NCBI GenBank assembly: GCA_022843485.1
Contig: JALHNM010000001.1
Location: 682,001-746,000, forward strand
DNA from: Fimbriimonadaceae bacterium
Lineage (GTDB): Bacteria; Armatimonadota; Fimbriimonadia; Fimbriimonadales; Fimbriimonadaceae
DNA: 64,000 nucleotides
Direction of reading: 5' to 3'
Notes under the pieces: model-generated
Told to the model about the DNA's origin: nothing
What the model saw: only the letters and a program-made list of their open reading frames with translations
The model's database searches: none
In this document: positions 52,463 to 62,235 of the stretch, one piece after another
Layout of the letters: the number at the start of each line of letters is the position of its first letter
Position numbering within the stretch: the stretch's first letter is position 1
Made by a program: the position numbers and the translations under genes

Positions 52463-53463
52463 CGTTGGACCCCGCGAGCCACCGCGCCTTGCTGATCGGG
52501 GTCGATCGCTACCCGGACTGGGGCGACCTGAAGGGCGCGGAGTCGGACATCGACGACGTCGAAGCCTGGCTCCTCTCGACGGGCGTCTCGCCCGACCGGG
52601 TCACCAAACTGCGCTCGAAGGACTACAGGTTCACGACAGCGCGCCGGGCAAGACCCGTGTTCCAGCAGGTCGTCGATTGGCTGACTGGCCTCGAAGAGGA
52701 GGCGGACGGCCGGCCAGACGACTTCCCGCTGGGCGAGCGGGTGTACCTCGTGTTCGCGGGCCACGGGATAAACCACAAGGAGTTCCAACAGACCGGGCTC
52801 TTGCCCCGTAGCGGGCCCCGGTTCTCGGACTGCCTGCCGCTGCTCTCCGCCCGGACGTTCCTCCGGACCCGGGCGTACTTCAGAGAGGTGGTCGTCGTCG
52901 CGGATTGTTGTCGAGACCAGGTCAAGCTCGCCCTGACACCGTCCTGGCCCTTCGGAGTCGAGACCCACCGAAACTCCAACCAGGTCTCGGTGTTCGAGGT
53001 GTACGCGGCCGAAGCGGGGGAGAAGGCGATCGAACAGGAGTTCGCCCCCGGCAAGTGGGGCGGAGTCACGACCCAGGCCCTGCTCCGGGGCCTCCAGGGG
53101 TTCGCCGCCGACGACCAGGGCCGAGTGTGGGCGCACACGCTGAAGGGCTACCTGATCGCGGCCGTCGTCGCCCGGCTCGGACAGGAGTTCGAGCCGCAGG
53201 TGTCCGCCAAGGAAGAGGAGCCGTCGCCGATGTTGCTCTGCCAGTCCGCCCGCCGCCGTCCGACCCTTCGGATCGTCCCCAAGGCCCACAAGACCGGCCT
53301 GGTCACCGTGACGAGGAAGAAGGACAGTGAGACGGCGGGCGTCGCGCTGCTCGGGGAGCCGCTCGAGTTCGTGCTCGACGTCGGGTACTACGCCGTGACG
53401 GCCCCGGACGGGTCGAGACAAGACGTTACACTGGCATGGGAGGAAACGACGGTCTATGTCTGA
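52453..53463 (+). CDS. caspase-family (peptidase C14) protease with C-terminal beta-sandwich
   Basis: 336 residues. The N-terminal RALLIGVDRYPDWGDLKGAE is typical of bacterial caspases/metacaspases. The catalytic dyad is H104 (FAGHG) and C153 (ADCCRD). After ~255 a beta-rich domain follows (EFVLDVGYYAVTAPDGSRQD; ETTVYV). Starts with GTG overlapping the hydrolase by ten bases; a TTG at 52465 is possible. Its stop overlaps the next ATG. No transmembrane segment or signal peptide. Confidence 0.85.
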   Translation: MGVALDPASHRALLIGVDRYPDWGDLKGAESDIDDVEAWLLSTGVSPDRVTKLRSKDYRFTTARRARPVFQQVVDWLTGLEEEADGRPDDFPLGERVYLVFAGHGINHKEFQQTGLLPRSGPRFSDCLPLLSARTFLRTRAYFREVVVVADCCRDQVKLALTPSWPFGVETHRNSNQVSVFEVYAAEAGEKAIEQEFAPGKWGGVTTQALLRGLQGFAADDQGRVWAHTLKGYLIAAVVARLGQEFEPQVSAKEEEPSPMLLCQSARRRPTLRIVPKAHKTGLVTVTRKKDSETAGVALLGEPLEFVLDVGYYAVTAPDGSRQDVTLAWEETTVYV

Positions 53464-54850
53464 GTCCCCGACCCCACGGTTGACGTTCAGCGCGAGTGGT
53501 CACAGCCAGCACCGGTTGTGCGTCGAGACCGGCGATCCGTTGACGGAGGCGTTCGTGGTGGACGGACAGTTCCAGCTCGTTGCCCGGGGGCTCGGGCGGG
53601 TGGAGGCGGTCCTCCCAGCTGGGTCGTACCTCGTCAAGTTCCGCGCCGGGGAAGCTCGGGCCGAGCAGTGGGTGCACCTCGACCGCGACGTCGACCTCGA
53701 CTTCGACCGTCCACCGGTGGCCCCGGCCAGCTCGGCGCCGCTCACCGAGGACGAGGGCTGGACGCGGGCCGAGCTCGAGGAAGCGGCGGATCTGTGTGCG
53801 GCCGGAAGTCTTGCTATCGTCGTTCGTGACCCGAAGCGGGAGACCCTCGGTGCCGACCGGGTCAGTCTTCTGAGCCTCGACGGTCGCCCGCTGGTCAAGC
53901 TGAGCGACCGCGAGCCGGCTGGGGACGGGTGGCGGGTGGTGCACGACTCGGCGGTGATCGGCTTCGCGGGGGCCGTGGACCCGGGGGCGTACCGGCTCCG
54001 TGTCCAGAGCCCGGCCGTCGGGACGTACGAGATGGCCCTCTGGGTCGGCCCCCTGTCCGAGACGACGGTGTACTTGACCCGCAAGTCGGTCGGCCGCCCG
54101 GGCCAGAAGCGGCGGGTACCCCACCTTGAGTCAGCTTCGGTGCTCATCGCCGGTCGTGGCCAAGGGGTCGAGGATCGTCTGCGCTATGCCCGGCTGACGG
54201 AGACGGCGCGGGCGTGGCTCGCCCGGGAGCGGCCACCGATCCCGGACGACGCTGAGGTGCGGGCAGCGCTCTCGGGGGACGGGGCGTGCCCGATGTTCGG
54301 TCTCGTGGCGGCGCATCTGATGTCCCAGGCGATGCTTGCCGATGGGGACGAGGGGTTCCGGCCGAAGCTGGAAGGAGTCCTCGACCGACTCGACGCCCTC
54401 TTGCCCGGGTGTCCGGACGTGGGGGCGGTCCGCTTGACTCTGGGCCAGGGCCACGAGCGGGACTACGGGGCTCCACCGATGCTGAGGACGAGTTGGCGGC
54501 TGATCAACGCGGAGGAGCGGGGTCGGCTCGTACCTCCGGCGAGCTTGGCCGCGGCGATCGGGCCGGCCGTCGCGCAGGTGTTCCCGTGGCTGGTCTGGGA
54601 CACGTCGAAGATGGTCCGGGCAGGAGGGGCAGAGGACGTCGATCTGCGGAACGTCAAGGCCCTGAAGCGAAAGGCGGGGAAGGGCCCTACCTCCCACCGG
54701 ATCGCCCAGCTCGTCCAGGCGACCGACCTGAGCACGGTGCACAACGTCGAGGACCTCGCCCAGCAGTGGCGGATCCCGGTGGCGAGCGTCGCCCCGGCGA
54801 TCAACGAACTCGAGGCCGCGCTGAAGAAGGAGCCTCGCGGGTCAGGCTAG
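53456..54850 (+). CDS. companion protein of the caspase module, with two beta-sandwich segments
   Basis: 464 residues. Residues ~10-80 and ~125-220 each contain a beta-sandwich pattern (VEAVLPAGSYLVKFRAGEA; AVDPGAYRLRVQSPAVGTYE; ETTVYLTRK) like the C-terminal domain of the caspase before it. The second half is helical (MFGLVAAHLMSQAMLADGDE) and ends in a helix-turn-helix-like stretch (VEDLAQQWRIPVASVAPAIN). No known enzyme motif was found. Possibly the regulator, substrate or effector of the caspase. Confidence 0.75.
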   Translation: MSESPTPRLTFSASGHSQHRLCVETGDPLTEAFVVDGQFQLVARGLGRVEAVLPAGSYLVKFRAGEARAEQWVHLDRDVDLDFDRPPVAPASSAPLTEDEGWTRAELEEAADLCAAGSLAIVVRDPKRETLGADRVSLLSLDGRPLVKLSDREPAGDGWRVVHDSAVIGFAGAVDPGAYRLRVQSPAVGTYEMALWVGPLSETTVYLTRKSVGRPGQKRRVPHLESASVLIAGRGQGVEDRLRYARLTETARAWLARERPPIPDDAEVRAALSGDGACPMFGLVAAHLMSQAMLADGDEGFRPKLEGVLDRLDALLPGCPDVGAVRLTLGQGHERDYGAPPMLRTSWRLINAEERGRLVPPASLAAAIGPAVAQVFPWLVWDTSKMVRAGGAEDVDLRNVKALKRKAGKGPTSHRIAQLVQATDLSTVHNVEDLAQQWRIPVASVAPAINELEAALKKEPRGSG

Positions 54851-54859
54851 GCAGTCGGC

Positions 54860-54945
54860 TGGTGGGGAGTACAGGATTCGAACCTGTGAAGGCATTCGCC
54901 GACAGATTTACAGTCTGTTCCCATTGGCCACTCGGGCAACTCCCC
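54860..54945 (-). tRNA. tRNA-Tyr(GTA), CCA encoded
   Basis: Acceptor GGGGAGT/ACTCCCC, anticodon loop CTGTAAA (GTA), a long class II variable arm, T arm CAGGTTCGAATCCTG, discriminator A and encoded CCA. Confidence 0.97.
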
Positions 54946-55054
54946 ACGACTGGCGAAAGGGCAGGATACCTCCGGGGTCGCCTGGTTTTCCTGGCCCCGG
55001 GTCCTCGGCGATCGCGCATCGTGATGGGCTCAAGACGGCCCGACACTAAACCTA

Positions 55055-56956
55055 GTGACGACGAAGAATCGACGACAGGCCATTTTGGAGGCGCTGCGGA
55101 CTCCGTACGGCGTCCGGACAAAGATCTTGGTCTTGCTCGCGCTCGTGTTCGCTACGAGTCTGTACGCGCTGACTTGGCAGCGTCTCGAGGTGCGGAGGCA
55201 GGAGATCATCGCCCACAGCTCCATGCGAGCTGAGGTTGCGGCCAAGGAGGCGGCGGCTGGGATCGTTGGGCGGCTGGACACGGTCGCCGTGGCGGGGCTC
55301 CTGTGGGAGAAGATGGTCGGAACCCATCCTGAAGGCTCGATCCAGTCTAGGATACGCCCCCATGACCTCAACTCGATCGATCGGTCCACGGAGCGCCTTG
55401 CCGGGCGCCTTGGGATCTATCGGGTCTCGGTGCACGAGTTCGACCCCACTTCGGGAAAGTTGAACACTCTGTTCGTGGCGCCGACCAAAGATGCGGCCAA
55501 GGGCCTCACCTGGCTGAGCAAAGAAGGGGAGGCGACTTTGCTCAAGGTCTGGGCCAAGATGGCCGGCTCTTCACGTTTGGCTGAGGCGAGGAGAGACCGT
55601 TTGGCCGCGACCTCTCGCGTCATCCTCAGCGACCGGTTCGTGATCAAGGCAGGGAAACCAACCCGTCGTGGGGCAGCACCGCCGGTCATGGGCCGAATCC
55701 TTGGCGTGCCGATTTGGTCGGACGAGGAGCAGGCGGTCGGGGTTCTCTCGATCGTTCTGACTGAGTCCAAGATCGCGTCAGCCCTCCCCAGCGGGGACTT
55801 CGCGATTCTAGCCGGGACGACGGAAGGGGCCATCACGGCCGCGACCTCGGGTGCGTTCTCCCGTACCTCAAAGGCCGGTTCCGTAGGCAGCTTGGAGAAG
55901 GCTGGCACGCTTCGACTCGATGTCTGGGGTCCGGGCGGTCAGTGGAAGTTATGGTACGGAGTAACTGCAGAGTCAGTTGAAGCAAATCCTCAGTTTCAGG
56001 GTGCGGTCCGGGAGGCCCTACTGTTCGCCCTCGTGGTCACCGTACTGTTGGCCTGTGCGCTTGGGTTCCTGCGGGTTCACATTGTGAGTCGAAGGCGCCT
56101 TACCGAGCGGAACACCGCCCTCGAGAGAGAGGTTCGCGAGCAAACTCAGCGGCTCGTGGAGGCCCAACAGATGGAGTCGATCGGCCAAATGTCGGCAGGC
56201 ATTGCCCACGAGATCAACACACCGATCCAGTTCGTCCAAAACAATCTCCAGTTCTTGAGCGAGGCCGCGGAGAGGCTCGAGGCGGCCTGGCTGGAGGTGG
56301 AGAGCTCGTCCGATTCGCCGGAACGCGTCAAGGAGGTGGCCCAATCGGTCGCCCATTACCGAGAGGAGATTCGGGGGGCCGTCCTGGAGAGCTTGGAAGG
56401 GGCGAGGCGGGTTGGCGAGATCGTCCGGGCGATGAAGCTCCACGTCCACTCGGGGGGCACCGGGTACATGGACGAGTCTCTGAACCGGATCGTGGAGAGC
56501 AGCGTCACGTTGGCCCGCAACGAGTGGAAACCGTACGGGGTCGTGAGGTTCGAACTGAACAAGGAACTCCCGACGGTCTCTTGCCACCCGGGTCAACTCC
56601 GTCAGATGGTGCTCAACCTGGTCGTCAACGCCGCCCACGCCCTTGCAGAGTCGGGACGGACGCCCGCGGACGGCTTGATCACCGTCCGCACGTCCACCGA
56701 GGACTACTGGGTCGCGCTCGAGGTCACCGACAACGGGTGCGGCATGAGCCCCGAAGTGAGCGAACGGATCTTCGACCTCTACTACACGACCAAGGAGCCG
56801 GGTAAGGGCACCGGGATGGGCATGGCAGTCGTGGCCGAAGCGATCCGGGCCCATGGCGGGTGGGTTGAGGTCGATAGCGAACCCGGAGTGGGGACATCGA
56901 TCCGTGTCTATCTAGACAGCCGCCTGAATGACCTAGAATCTCTTCAAGCCGCATGA
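55055..56956 (+). CDS. membrane sensor histidine kinase
   Basis: 633 residues from GTG. A membrane helix (~24-42) is followed by an extracytoplasmic sensor (~45-330) and a second helix (~335-355). A short coiled coil leads to the phosphoacceptor box GIAHEINTPIQFVQNN, and the ATPase domain shows LVVNAAHALAES, DNGCGM and GTGMGMAVV. The GIAHEINTP type is common in kinases paired with stand-alone receivers. Stop and next start overlap. Confidence 0.92.
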   Translation: MTTKNRRQAILEALRTPYGVRTKILVLLALVFATSLYALTWQRLEVRRQEIIAHSSMRAEVAAKEAAAGIVGRLDTVAVAGLLWEKMVGTHPEGSIQSRIRPHDLNSIDRSTERLAGRLGIYRVSVHEFDPTSGKLNTLFVAPTKDAAKGLTWLSKEGEATLLKVWAKMAGSSRLAEARRDRLAATSRVILSDRFVIKAGKPTRRGAAPPVMGRILGVPIWSDEEQAVGVLSIVLTESKIASALPSGDFAILAGTTEGAITAATSGAFSRTSKAGSVGSLEKAGTLRLDVWGPGGQWKLWYGVTAESVEANPQFQGAVREALLFALVVTVLLACALGFLRVHIVSRRRLTERNTALEREVREQTQRLVEAQQMESIGQMSAGIAHEINTPIQFVQNNLQFLSEAAERLEAAWLEVESSSDSPERVKEVAQSVAHYREEIRGAVLESLEGARRVGEIVRAMKLHVHSGGTGYMDESLNRIVESSVTLARNEWKPYGVVRFELNKELPTVSCHPGQLRQMVLNLVVNAAHALAESGRTPADGLITVRTSTEDYWVALEVTDNGCGMSPEVSERIFDLYYTTKEPGKGTGMGMAVVAEAIRAHGGWVEVDSEPGVGTSIRVYLDSRLNDLESLQAA

Positions 56957-57933
56957 AGCCAACAATTCTCTTCGTCGACGACGAACCGAACGTCCTGAGT
57001 GGGATGCGACGCTCGCTCCTTGAGAAGTCCGCTGAGTGGTCGCTTCACTTCGTCGGGGGAGGGGCCGAGGCGCTCGAGACGCTCCTCGTCGAGCCGGTGG
57101 ACGTGATTGTCACCGACCACAACATGCCGGGGATGACCGGCCTGCAACTCTTGGGGCACCTCAAGGGGAACCCGGGGTGGGCACCGCTCCCGGTTATCGT
57201 TCTGACCGGGATGACGGAGTCGGAGCTCAAGCGCCAGGCCCTAGAGGCGGGGGCGTTTGACCTGCTCCACAAGCCGACCGACCGGGAGGACCTCGTGGCC
57301 CGAGTGCAGAGCGCCCTTCGCGTACGGGACCTGCAGCGCCAGATGGCGAGCCAGGGCGCCGAACTCCAAGAGGCTCTCTTCCAGCGGACGACTGCGCTCA
57401 AGCGGTCCCGCGAGCGGGTGCTCCAGACGCTCGCTACCCTTGCCGCGTCGACTTCGGCAGGACGTCTACGCCTTGCGGAGCCGCTCGCAGAGACGGCCAT
57501 TCTCGTTGCTCGAGCTAGCGGGATGCCGGTCGAGGACGTCGACCTCCTCGGTCAGGTCGCACTCCTCCTCGCGGCGATGGCGAACTGCGACCCTGCGGCC
57601 CGTGAGACTTGCCTCGGGCCGGCCGGGTTCGGGACGCTGCTGACGGGCCTGCCCCCGTACCTCGACGAGGTCGAGGACCCGTTCTGGACGGTTGCCGACG
57701 CGACGATGCGTTCTGTGTTCGGGGCAGGGATGGACCCGGGGGCAAGCCCGGGCGTAGGGGTGCTGGCGGTCGCGTTCGCGTTCGTCGAGGCTCGAGTCGT
57801 CTCCGGGCTCTCGGTAGACCACGCCGTCGCCTCTGTGCGTGAGCGGGCGGGCGAAAGGTTCGACCCAGCGATCGTCGATGCCCTGGCGTCGGTTAGCGGG
57901 TCGCTCGACCGGGTCGCCTCGGTGGCCGCTTAG
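56953..57933 (+). CDS. response regulator with degenerate HD-GYP-like output domain
   Basis: 326 residues. Receiver domain 1-125 with D9, D10, phosphoacceptor D55 and K107 intact. Residues ~155-320 follow the HD-GYP layout (SGMPVEDVDLLGQVALLLAA; DHAVASVRERAGERFDPAIV), but the HD pair is replaced (LLAAMANCD) and no GYP is seen. Phosphodiesterase activity is therefore unlikely; it may bind c-di-GMP or act as a protein-interaction domain. Partner of the upstream kinase. Confidence 0.82.
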   Translation: MKPTILFVDDEPNVLSGMRRSLLEKSAEWSLHFVGGGAEALETLLVEPVDVIVTDHNMPGMTGLQLLGHLKGNPGWAPLPVIVLTGMTESELKRQALEAGAFDLLHKPTDREDLVARVQSALRVRDLQRQMASQGAELQEALFQRTTALKRSRERVLQTLATLAASTSAGRLRLAEPLAETAILVARASGMPVEDVDLLGQVALLLAAMANCDPAARETCLGPAGFGTLLTGLPPYLDEVEDPFWTVADATMRSVFGAGMDPGASPGVGVLAVAFAFVEARVVSGLSVDHAVASVRERAGERFDPAIVDALASVSGSLDRVASVAA

Positions 57934-58601
57934 TTCGGCGTGATCCACTCGCTCATCTGGACGGGGCTGACCCGTTGATACGGGGGGGCCTTGGCGTCCT
58001 CGATGTGCCGTTCGAGGATCGGGATCATGTCCGCGATCCGTTCGATCGTGTCGGTCCCCTCGAGCAGCCGTTGCTTGTCGAGGTTCTCGATCTGGAGGAA
58101 ATGGGCGACGACGAACGAGAGGGCGGTGGCATCGACGGGCAGCTTGATCTTGGCGACCTTGACGTCGAACCGGGCGAAGTAGGTCTCGATGTAGGTTTGA
58201 ACGTACTCCCGGGCCCGGCTGAGCAGGGCCTGGGTGCGGGGAGTGTCCTCGATCTCGAGTTCCACGACCGGTTCGACGTACCCGACGACGTAAGGCCGGT
58301 CGTACTCCAGCTTTCGGACCCGAAACCTCCGTTCCCCCTGAACACGGACGTCCATTTTCCCGTCATCGTACGTGTGAACGCTCACGATGCGGACGGCGGT
58401 GCCGACCATGTACGGTTCGGCGGTCTGGCCGACCTCCTCGCCCGAGCGGATGAGGACGACGCCGAACGGCTGGTCGAACTGGGTGCAGTGCCGCACCATC
58501 TCCCGGTACCTCTCCTCGAACACGTGCAGTTGGATCTGGGCGTAAGGGAAGAGGACGGTCCTGAGGAGGAAGAGCGGCATTTCCTCGAGACGGTCGGCCA
58601 T
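57930..58601 (-). CDS. LON substrate-binding domain protein
   Basis: 223 residues. MPLFLLRTVLFPYAQIQLHV, then FEERYREMVRHC, match the N-terminal domain of Lon; no AAA+ or protease domain follows. Such stand-alone LON-domain proteins are common and may bind unfolded substrates. It is divergent from the GAF-PAS kinase with only 11 bases between starts. Confidence 0.88.
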   Translation of the reverse strand: MADRLEEMPLFLLRTVLFPYAQIQLHVFEERYREMVRHCTQFDQPFGVVLIRSGEEVGQTAEPYMVGTAVRIVSVHTYDDGKMDVRVQGERRFRVRKLEYDRPYVVGYVEPVVELEIEDTPRTQALLSRAREYVQTYIETYFARFDVKVAKIKLPVDATALSFVVAHFLQIENLDKQRLLEGTDTIERIADMIPILERHIEDAKAPPYQRVSPVQMSEWITPN

Positions 58602-58612
58602 CGCCGTCCATT

Positions 58613-60415
58613 ATGCCTGCGCCGACCGACCCTGACCCGAGCCCTCGCCTAGGTATGCTCCCAAATCCCGATTCGACCCTTCGAGCCGACCCGATGACCT
58701 TGGATAACGGATCCCCTGCCCCGGAAGACCTCCTGAAGCGCATCGCCGCTCTCGAAGAGGAGAACCGCCGACTCAAGTCTCCCGAATCGGCGCCTTCGAG
58801 TAGTGAGGCGGTTCCGCGATCCGTCCCGATGGAGTCGAACGTGGACGTGGCCCCGATCCAAGAGGGCGACATCACGCTGCGTCGGTTGGTTCAGCGCATC
58901 GCGATGATCCTGCAGGCGGAGCGGATCGTGATCATGTTCTACGACCGCGAGTTGGGCGAGCTTCGGGCGATCCCACCGGCTTACGGCTTTGAGGACGGCA
59001 AGCTCGAGCACTTCCGGGTCCGGGCGACGCAAGGGATAAGCGGCGAGGTCTTCCGGTCGGCCGAGCCGATCGTGTTCCACGACGCCCCCAACGACGGTCG
59101 CACGAAGAAGGACATGGTCTCGTTGATGCACGTCCACAACGGCATCACCGTCCCGCTGATCATCGAGAAGCGGGACGAGGAGAACCGGGTCGTTGAGCGG
59201 ACGACCATCGGCGTGCTCCACGCCTTCAACAAGCGCCACGGCGAGGACTTCAACGAAGAGGACGTCCGGCTCCTCGAGCGGATGGCCCGCAACGTCGGGT
59301 CGATCATCGCCAACCTCCAGCTCTATCGCGAGGTCATCGAAGAGCGCGAGGAGCTCCTCCAGACGTTCGAGTCGGTCACGGTCGGCCTGATCCTGGTCTC
59401 CCCGGAGCTTCGGGTGAGCCAGATGAACAGCTCCGCCCGCTACATGTTCCAGGTCGTCGGCGATGCCATCGGGAAGCAGGCGGACGAGGTCTTAAAGGAC
59501 GAGGCCCTCCTCGAGACGCTCCGCGGTGCGGTCGATGGAAGGGAGACTCCGAAGCGGGACATCGCGGTCATCCTGCAAGGGGCGGAGCGGGTCTACGAAG
59601 TCCAGGCCACCCAGGTGCGGAACGAGGAGGGCAAGAACCTCGGCGCCGTGGCGATCCTGAACGACATCACCGAACTCCGCAACATCGACAAGATGAAGTC
59701 CAGCTTCGTCGCGATGGCCTCGCACGAGCTCCGAACGCCGCTCACCGCGATCAAGGGCTTCAGCTCGACGCTCCTCGACGGGATCGACGACGAGATCTAC
59801 GGGCCGGACGAACAGAAGGAGTTCCTCGGCATCGTCGTCTCGGAGTGCGACCGCCTCCGCCGGCTGATCGACGACCTGCTGAACACGGCCCGGATCGAGG
59901 CGGGCGAGAGCCTGAAGCCGAACTACAACCGCTTCAACCTCGACGCGTTGCTGGACAAGGTCGTGGTCGTGCAGAATCAGGCGTCGAACCGGCACACGGT
60001 GAAGCGGGTGAACCACTCCGGGCTGCCCGAGTCCATCGTCGGCGACGAGGACAAGTTCGACCAGATCCTCACGAACCTACTCAACAACGCGATCAAGTAC
60101 TCGCCCGAAGGGGGTGACGTCATCGTCCACGTCCTCCACGACGGCGACGAGATCGAGATCGGGGTGGAGGACCAAGGCATCGGCATCCCGGCCGACCACC
60201 TGAACAAGGTGTTCGAGCGGTTCCACCGGGTCGACAACGAGGACAACCGCAAGATCTACGGCACCGGCCTCGGCCTGTTCCTCGTGAAGCACCTGGTCGA
60301 AGACGTCCACCTCGGACGGATCTGGGCCGAGTCGGTGGTAGGGACCGGGTCCACGTTCAAGTTCCGCGTCCCGGCGGCACTGGACATCGACGAGGCCAAA
60401 GCCCGGAACAGCTAG
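58613..60415 (+). CDS. cytosolic GAF-PAS sensor histidine kinase
   Basis: 600 residues. A GAF domain (~90-250, with VPLIIEKRDEE and LHAFNKRHGEDFNEEDVRLL), a PAS domain (~255-355), the phosphoacceptor box ASHELRTPLTAIKG and an ATPase domain (LLNNAIKYSPEG; DQGIGIP; GTGLGLFLVKHLV) follow in order. No transmembrane helix. The signal is likely cytosolic. The start may be 58613, 58655 or 58694; the first 40 residues are low-complexity Pro/Asp-rich. Confidence 0.93.
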   Translation: MPAPTDPDPSPRLGMLPNPDSTLRADPMTLDNGSPAPEDLLKRIAALEEENRRLKSPESAPSSSEAVPRSVPMESNVDVAPIQEGDITLRRLVQRIAMILQAERIVIMFYDRELGELRAIPPAYGFEDGKLEHFRVRATQGISGEVFRSAEPIVFHDAPNDGRTKKDMVSLMHVHNGITVPLIIEKRDEENRVVERTTIGVLHAFNKRHGEDFNEEDVRLLERMARNVGSIIANLQLYREVIEEREELLQTFESVTVGLILVSPELRVSQMNSSARYMFQVVGDAIGKQADEVLKDEALLETLRGAVDGRETPKRDIAVILQGAERVYEVQATQVRNEEGKNLGAVAILNDITELRNIDKMKSSFVAMASHELRTPLTAIKGFSSTLLDGIDDEIYGPDEQKEFLGIVVSECDRLRRLIDDLLNTARIEAGESLKPNYNRFNLDALLDKVVVVQNQASNRHTVKRVNHSGLPESIVGDEDKFDQILTNLLNNAIKYSPEGGDVIVHVLHDGDEIEIGVEDQGIGIPADHLNKVFERFHRVDNEDNRKIYGTGLGLFLVKHLVEDVHLGRIWAESVVGTGSTFKFRVPAALDIDEAKARNS

Positions 60416-60435
60416 CGAGCCAGTCGGAGTCAAGG

Positions 60436-60470
60436 AAGAGGCCCCGTGTCCGATGGACACGGGGCCTCTT
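60436..60470. terminator. bidirectional rho-independent terminator
   Basis: A 16-bp perfect stem, GAGGCCCCGTGTCC (60438-60451) with GGACACGGGGCCTC (60455-60468) plus AA/TT, three-base loop. It lies between convergent kinase (ends 60415) and htrA (ends 60487) genes. Confidence 0.85.
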
Positions 60471-60486
60471 CGCGTCTGGATCGACC

Positions 60487-62055
60487 CTAGCGGATCGGGA
60501 TCGTAACGCTGTACTGGGCCGTCGCCCCGTCCTTCACCCGGGTGTACTCGACCGTGAGCGGCTCGCCGGGCCGGGCGCTGCCCATGGCCTCGCTGACGTC
60601 CTGGACCGAGCGGATGTCACGACCGCCGATCTTGCGGATGACGTCGCCGGGCTCGAGCTTGTACTGAGCGGCGAGCGACCCCTCCATGACCGACATAACG
60701 GCCACCCCTTCCAGCTCGTTCGGCAACGAGAACTGGCGTCGGACGTTCGGATCCAGGTTCTGGATCTGGACGCCGAGCCGGGGGCGGCCGCCGGTGAGGG
60801 GCGGGGTCGGCTCGCGGTCGGGGGCCTGGGGCCCGTCCCACTCACGGAAGAAGTCGCGGCTTCGGGGCTGGGCCTCCTGCTGCTGCTGCTGTCCCGGAAG
60901 CTGGCTGGGGGCGATCAGGGCGACGTTGACCCTCGCCTCGCGACCGTCTCGGACGTAGGTCACGTCCACCCGGTCGCCCGGGGCTTGGGCGTACATCGCC
61001 GTGCGGAGGTCGACCTCGTTCGAAACGACCTGGTTCCCGATGCGGACAATGACGTCGCCCGGTCGGATGCCCGCTTTGTAGGCCGGCGTGTCCTGGTCGA
61101 GTTGTCGGCCGACGAGGGCGCCGGCGCCGAGGTTCAAGCGCTTCTTCTCGTAGGGCTTGAGGTCGCGGGGGAGGACGCCCATGGCGCCCCGGTCGAACTT
61201 ACCCTTCTCGATGAGCTCGGTCGTGACGACGCGGACGAAGTTGGCGGGGATGGCGAAGCCGATCCCAGCGCTACTGCCCGTGCTGCTCACGATGCTCGAG
61301 TTGACGCCGATCACCTTGCCGTCGCTGTTGATGAGCGGGCCGCCACTGTTGCCGGGGTTGATCGAGGCGTCGGTCTGGATCAGGCCGCTGTAGCTTCGCG
61401 GGACGCCTGCCCGGACGTCGGGGATCATCCCGGTCCGGCCGACGCCGCTGACGTGGCCGATGGTGACTGTGTCCTCGATGCCGAACGGGGCGCCGATGGC
61501 GATGGCGAACTGCCCGGGTCGGACCTGGTTACTGTCCGCCAGTTCGAGCGTGGGGAGGTCCCGGGCGTCGATCTTCACGACGGCCAGGTCGAGTTGGGGG
61601 TCGTCGGCGGGGACGACCTTGCCCCGCAAGGCTCGGCCGTCGGCAAGGATGACGGCGACCTCTTCCCGGCCCGCCACGACGTGCTCGTTCGTTACGATCC
61701 AGCCGTCCGAGCGCACGAGGAACCCGGAGCCTTCGCCCCCGCCTCGCATCATCTCGGCCTGGTCAGGCCTCTGTTGGGTCTCGTCGTCGTTGAGTCGGTT
61801 CAGGTTCGTCGTGATGTGCACGACGGCCTGCGAGGCCGACTCGGCGAGGGCGGTCATGGCCGACTCGATCTGCCGCACGCTGTCCATGTTCGCCGGCGTC
61901 GTGATCGCGACCGGCCGGAGCTGGATCGGTTGGGACTGGGCGAAGGGCAGGACACCTTTGGGCATGTTCTGCGCCACGACGATCCCGCCGACGAGCAGGG
62001 CCCCGACTCCGAGCAGGAGGTAAGGGCGGGAGAGTGTTCCGGTCATCCACTTCAT
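60487..62055 (-). CDS. DegP/HtrA-type serine protease with two PDZ domains
   Basis: 522 residues. An N-terminal membrane anchor (~12-30, LLLGVGALLVGGIVVA) is followed by the trypsin-like domain with H125 (TNEHVVAG), D156 (DPQLDLAVV) and S237 (GNSGGPL). Two PDZ domains follow (GIRPGDVIVRIGNQVV; KLEPGDVIRKIGGRDI) with a Gln-rich linker. Periplasmic protein quality control. Its terminator is shared with the convergent kinase. Confidence 0.94.
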   Translation of the reverse strand: MKWMTGTLSRPYLLLGVGALLVGGIVVAQNMPKGVLPFAQSQPIQLRPVAITTPANMDSVRQIESAMTALAESASQAVVHITTNLNRLNDDETQQRPDQAEMMRGGGEGSGFLVRSDGWIVTNEHVVAGREEVAVILADGRALRGKVVPADDPQLDLAVVKIDARDLPTLELADSNQVRPGQFAIAIGAPFGIEDTVTIGHVSGVGRTGMIPDVRAGVPRSYSGLIQTDASINPGNSGGPLINSDGKVIGVNSSIVSSTGSSAGIGFAIPANFVRVVTTELIEKGKFDRGAMGVLPRDLKPYEKKRLNLGAGALVGRQLDQDTPAYKAGIRPGDVIVRIGNQVVSNEVDLRTAMYAQAPGDRVDVTYVRDGREARVNVALIAPSQLPGQQQQQEAQPRSRDFFREWDGPQAPDREPTPPLTGGRPRLGVQIQNLDPNVRRQFSLPNELEGVAVMSVMEGSLAAQYKLEPGDVIRKIGGRDIRSVQDVSEAMGSARPGEPLTVEYTRVKDGATAQYSVTIPIR

Positions 62056-62235
62056 AGTCGGTTCCTAAGGCTGTCTACGAGAAGACGCTTGGGCCGTCAC
62101 GCCGCATCGGGTGCCCTGGCCGGGGCGCCTTCTCCCTACTGCCTGGAACCCTCTTGGCGGCCGGAATGGTTCCGTGGACCTGCGGAGGTCCTTCTGGGGT
62201 GAGGACTGGAGCCGGAATGGGCAGATGAAATGGAA

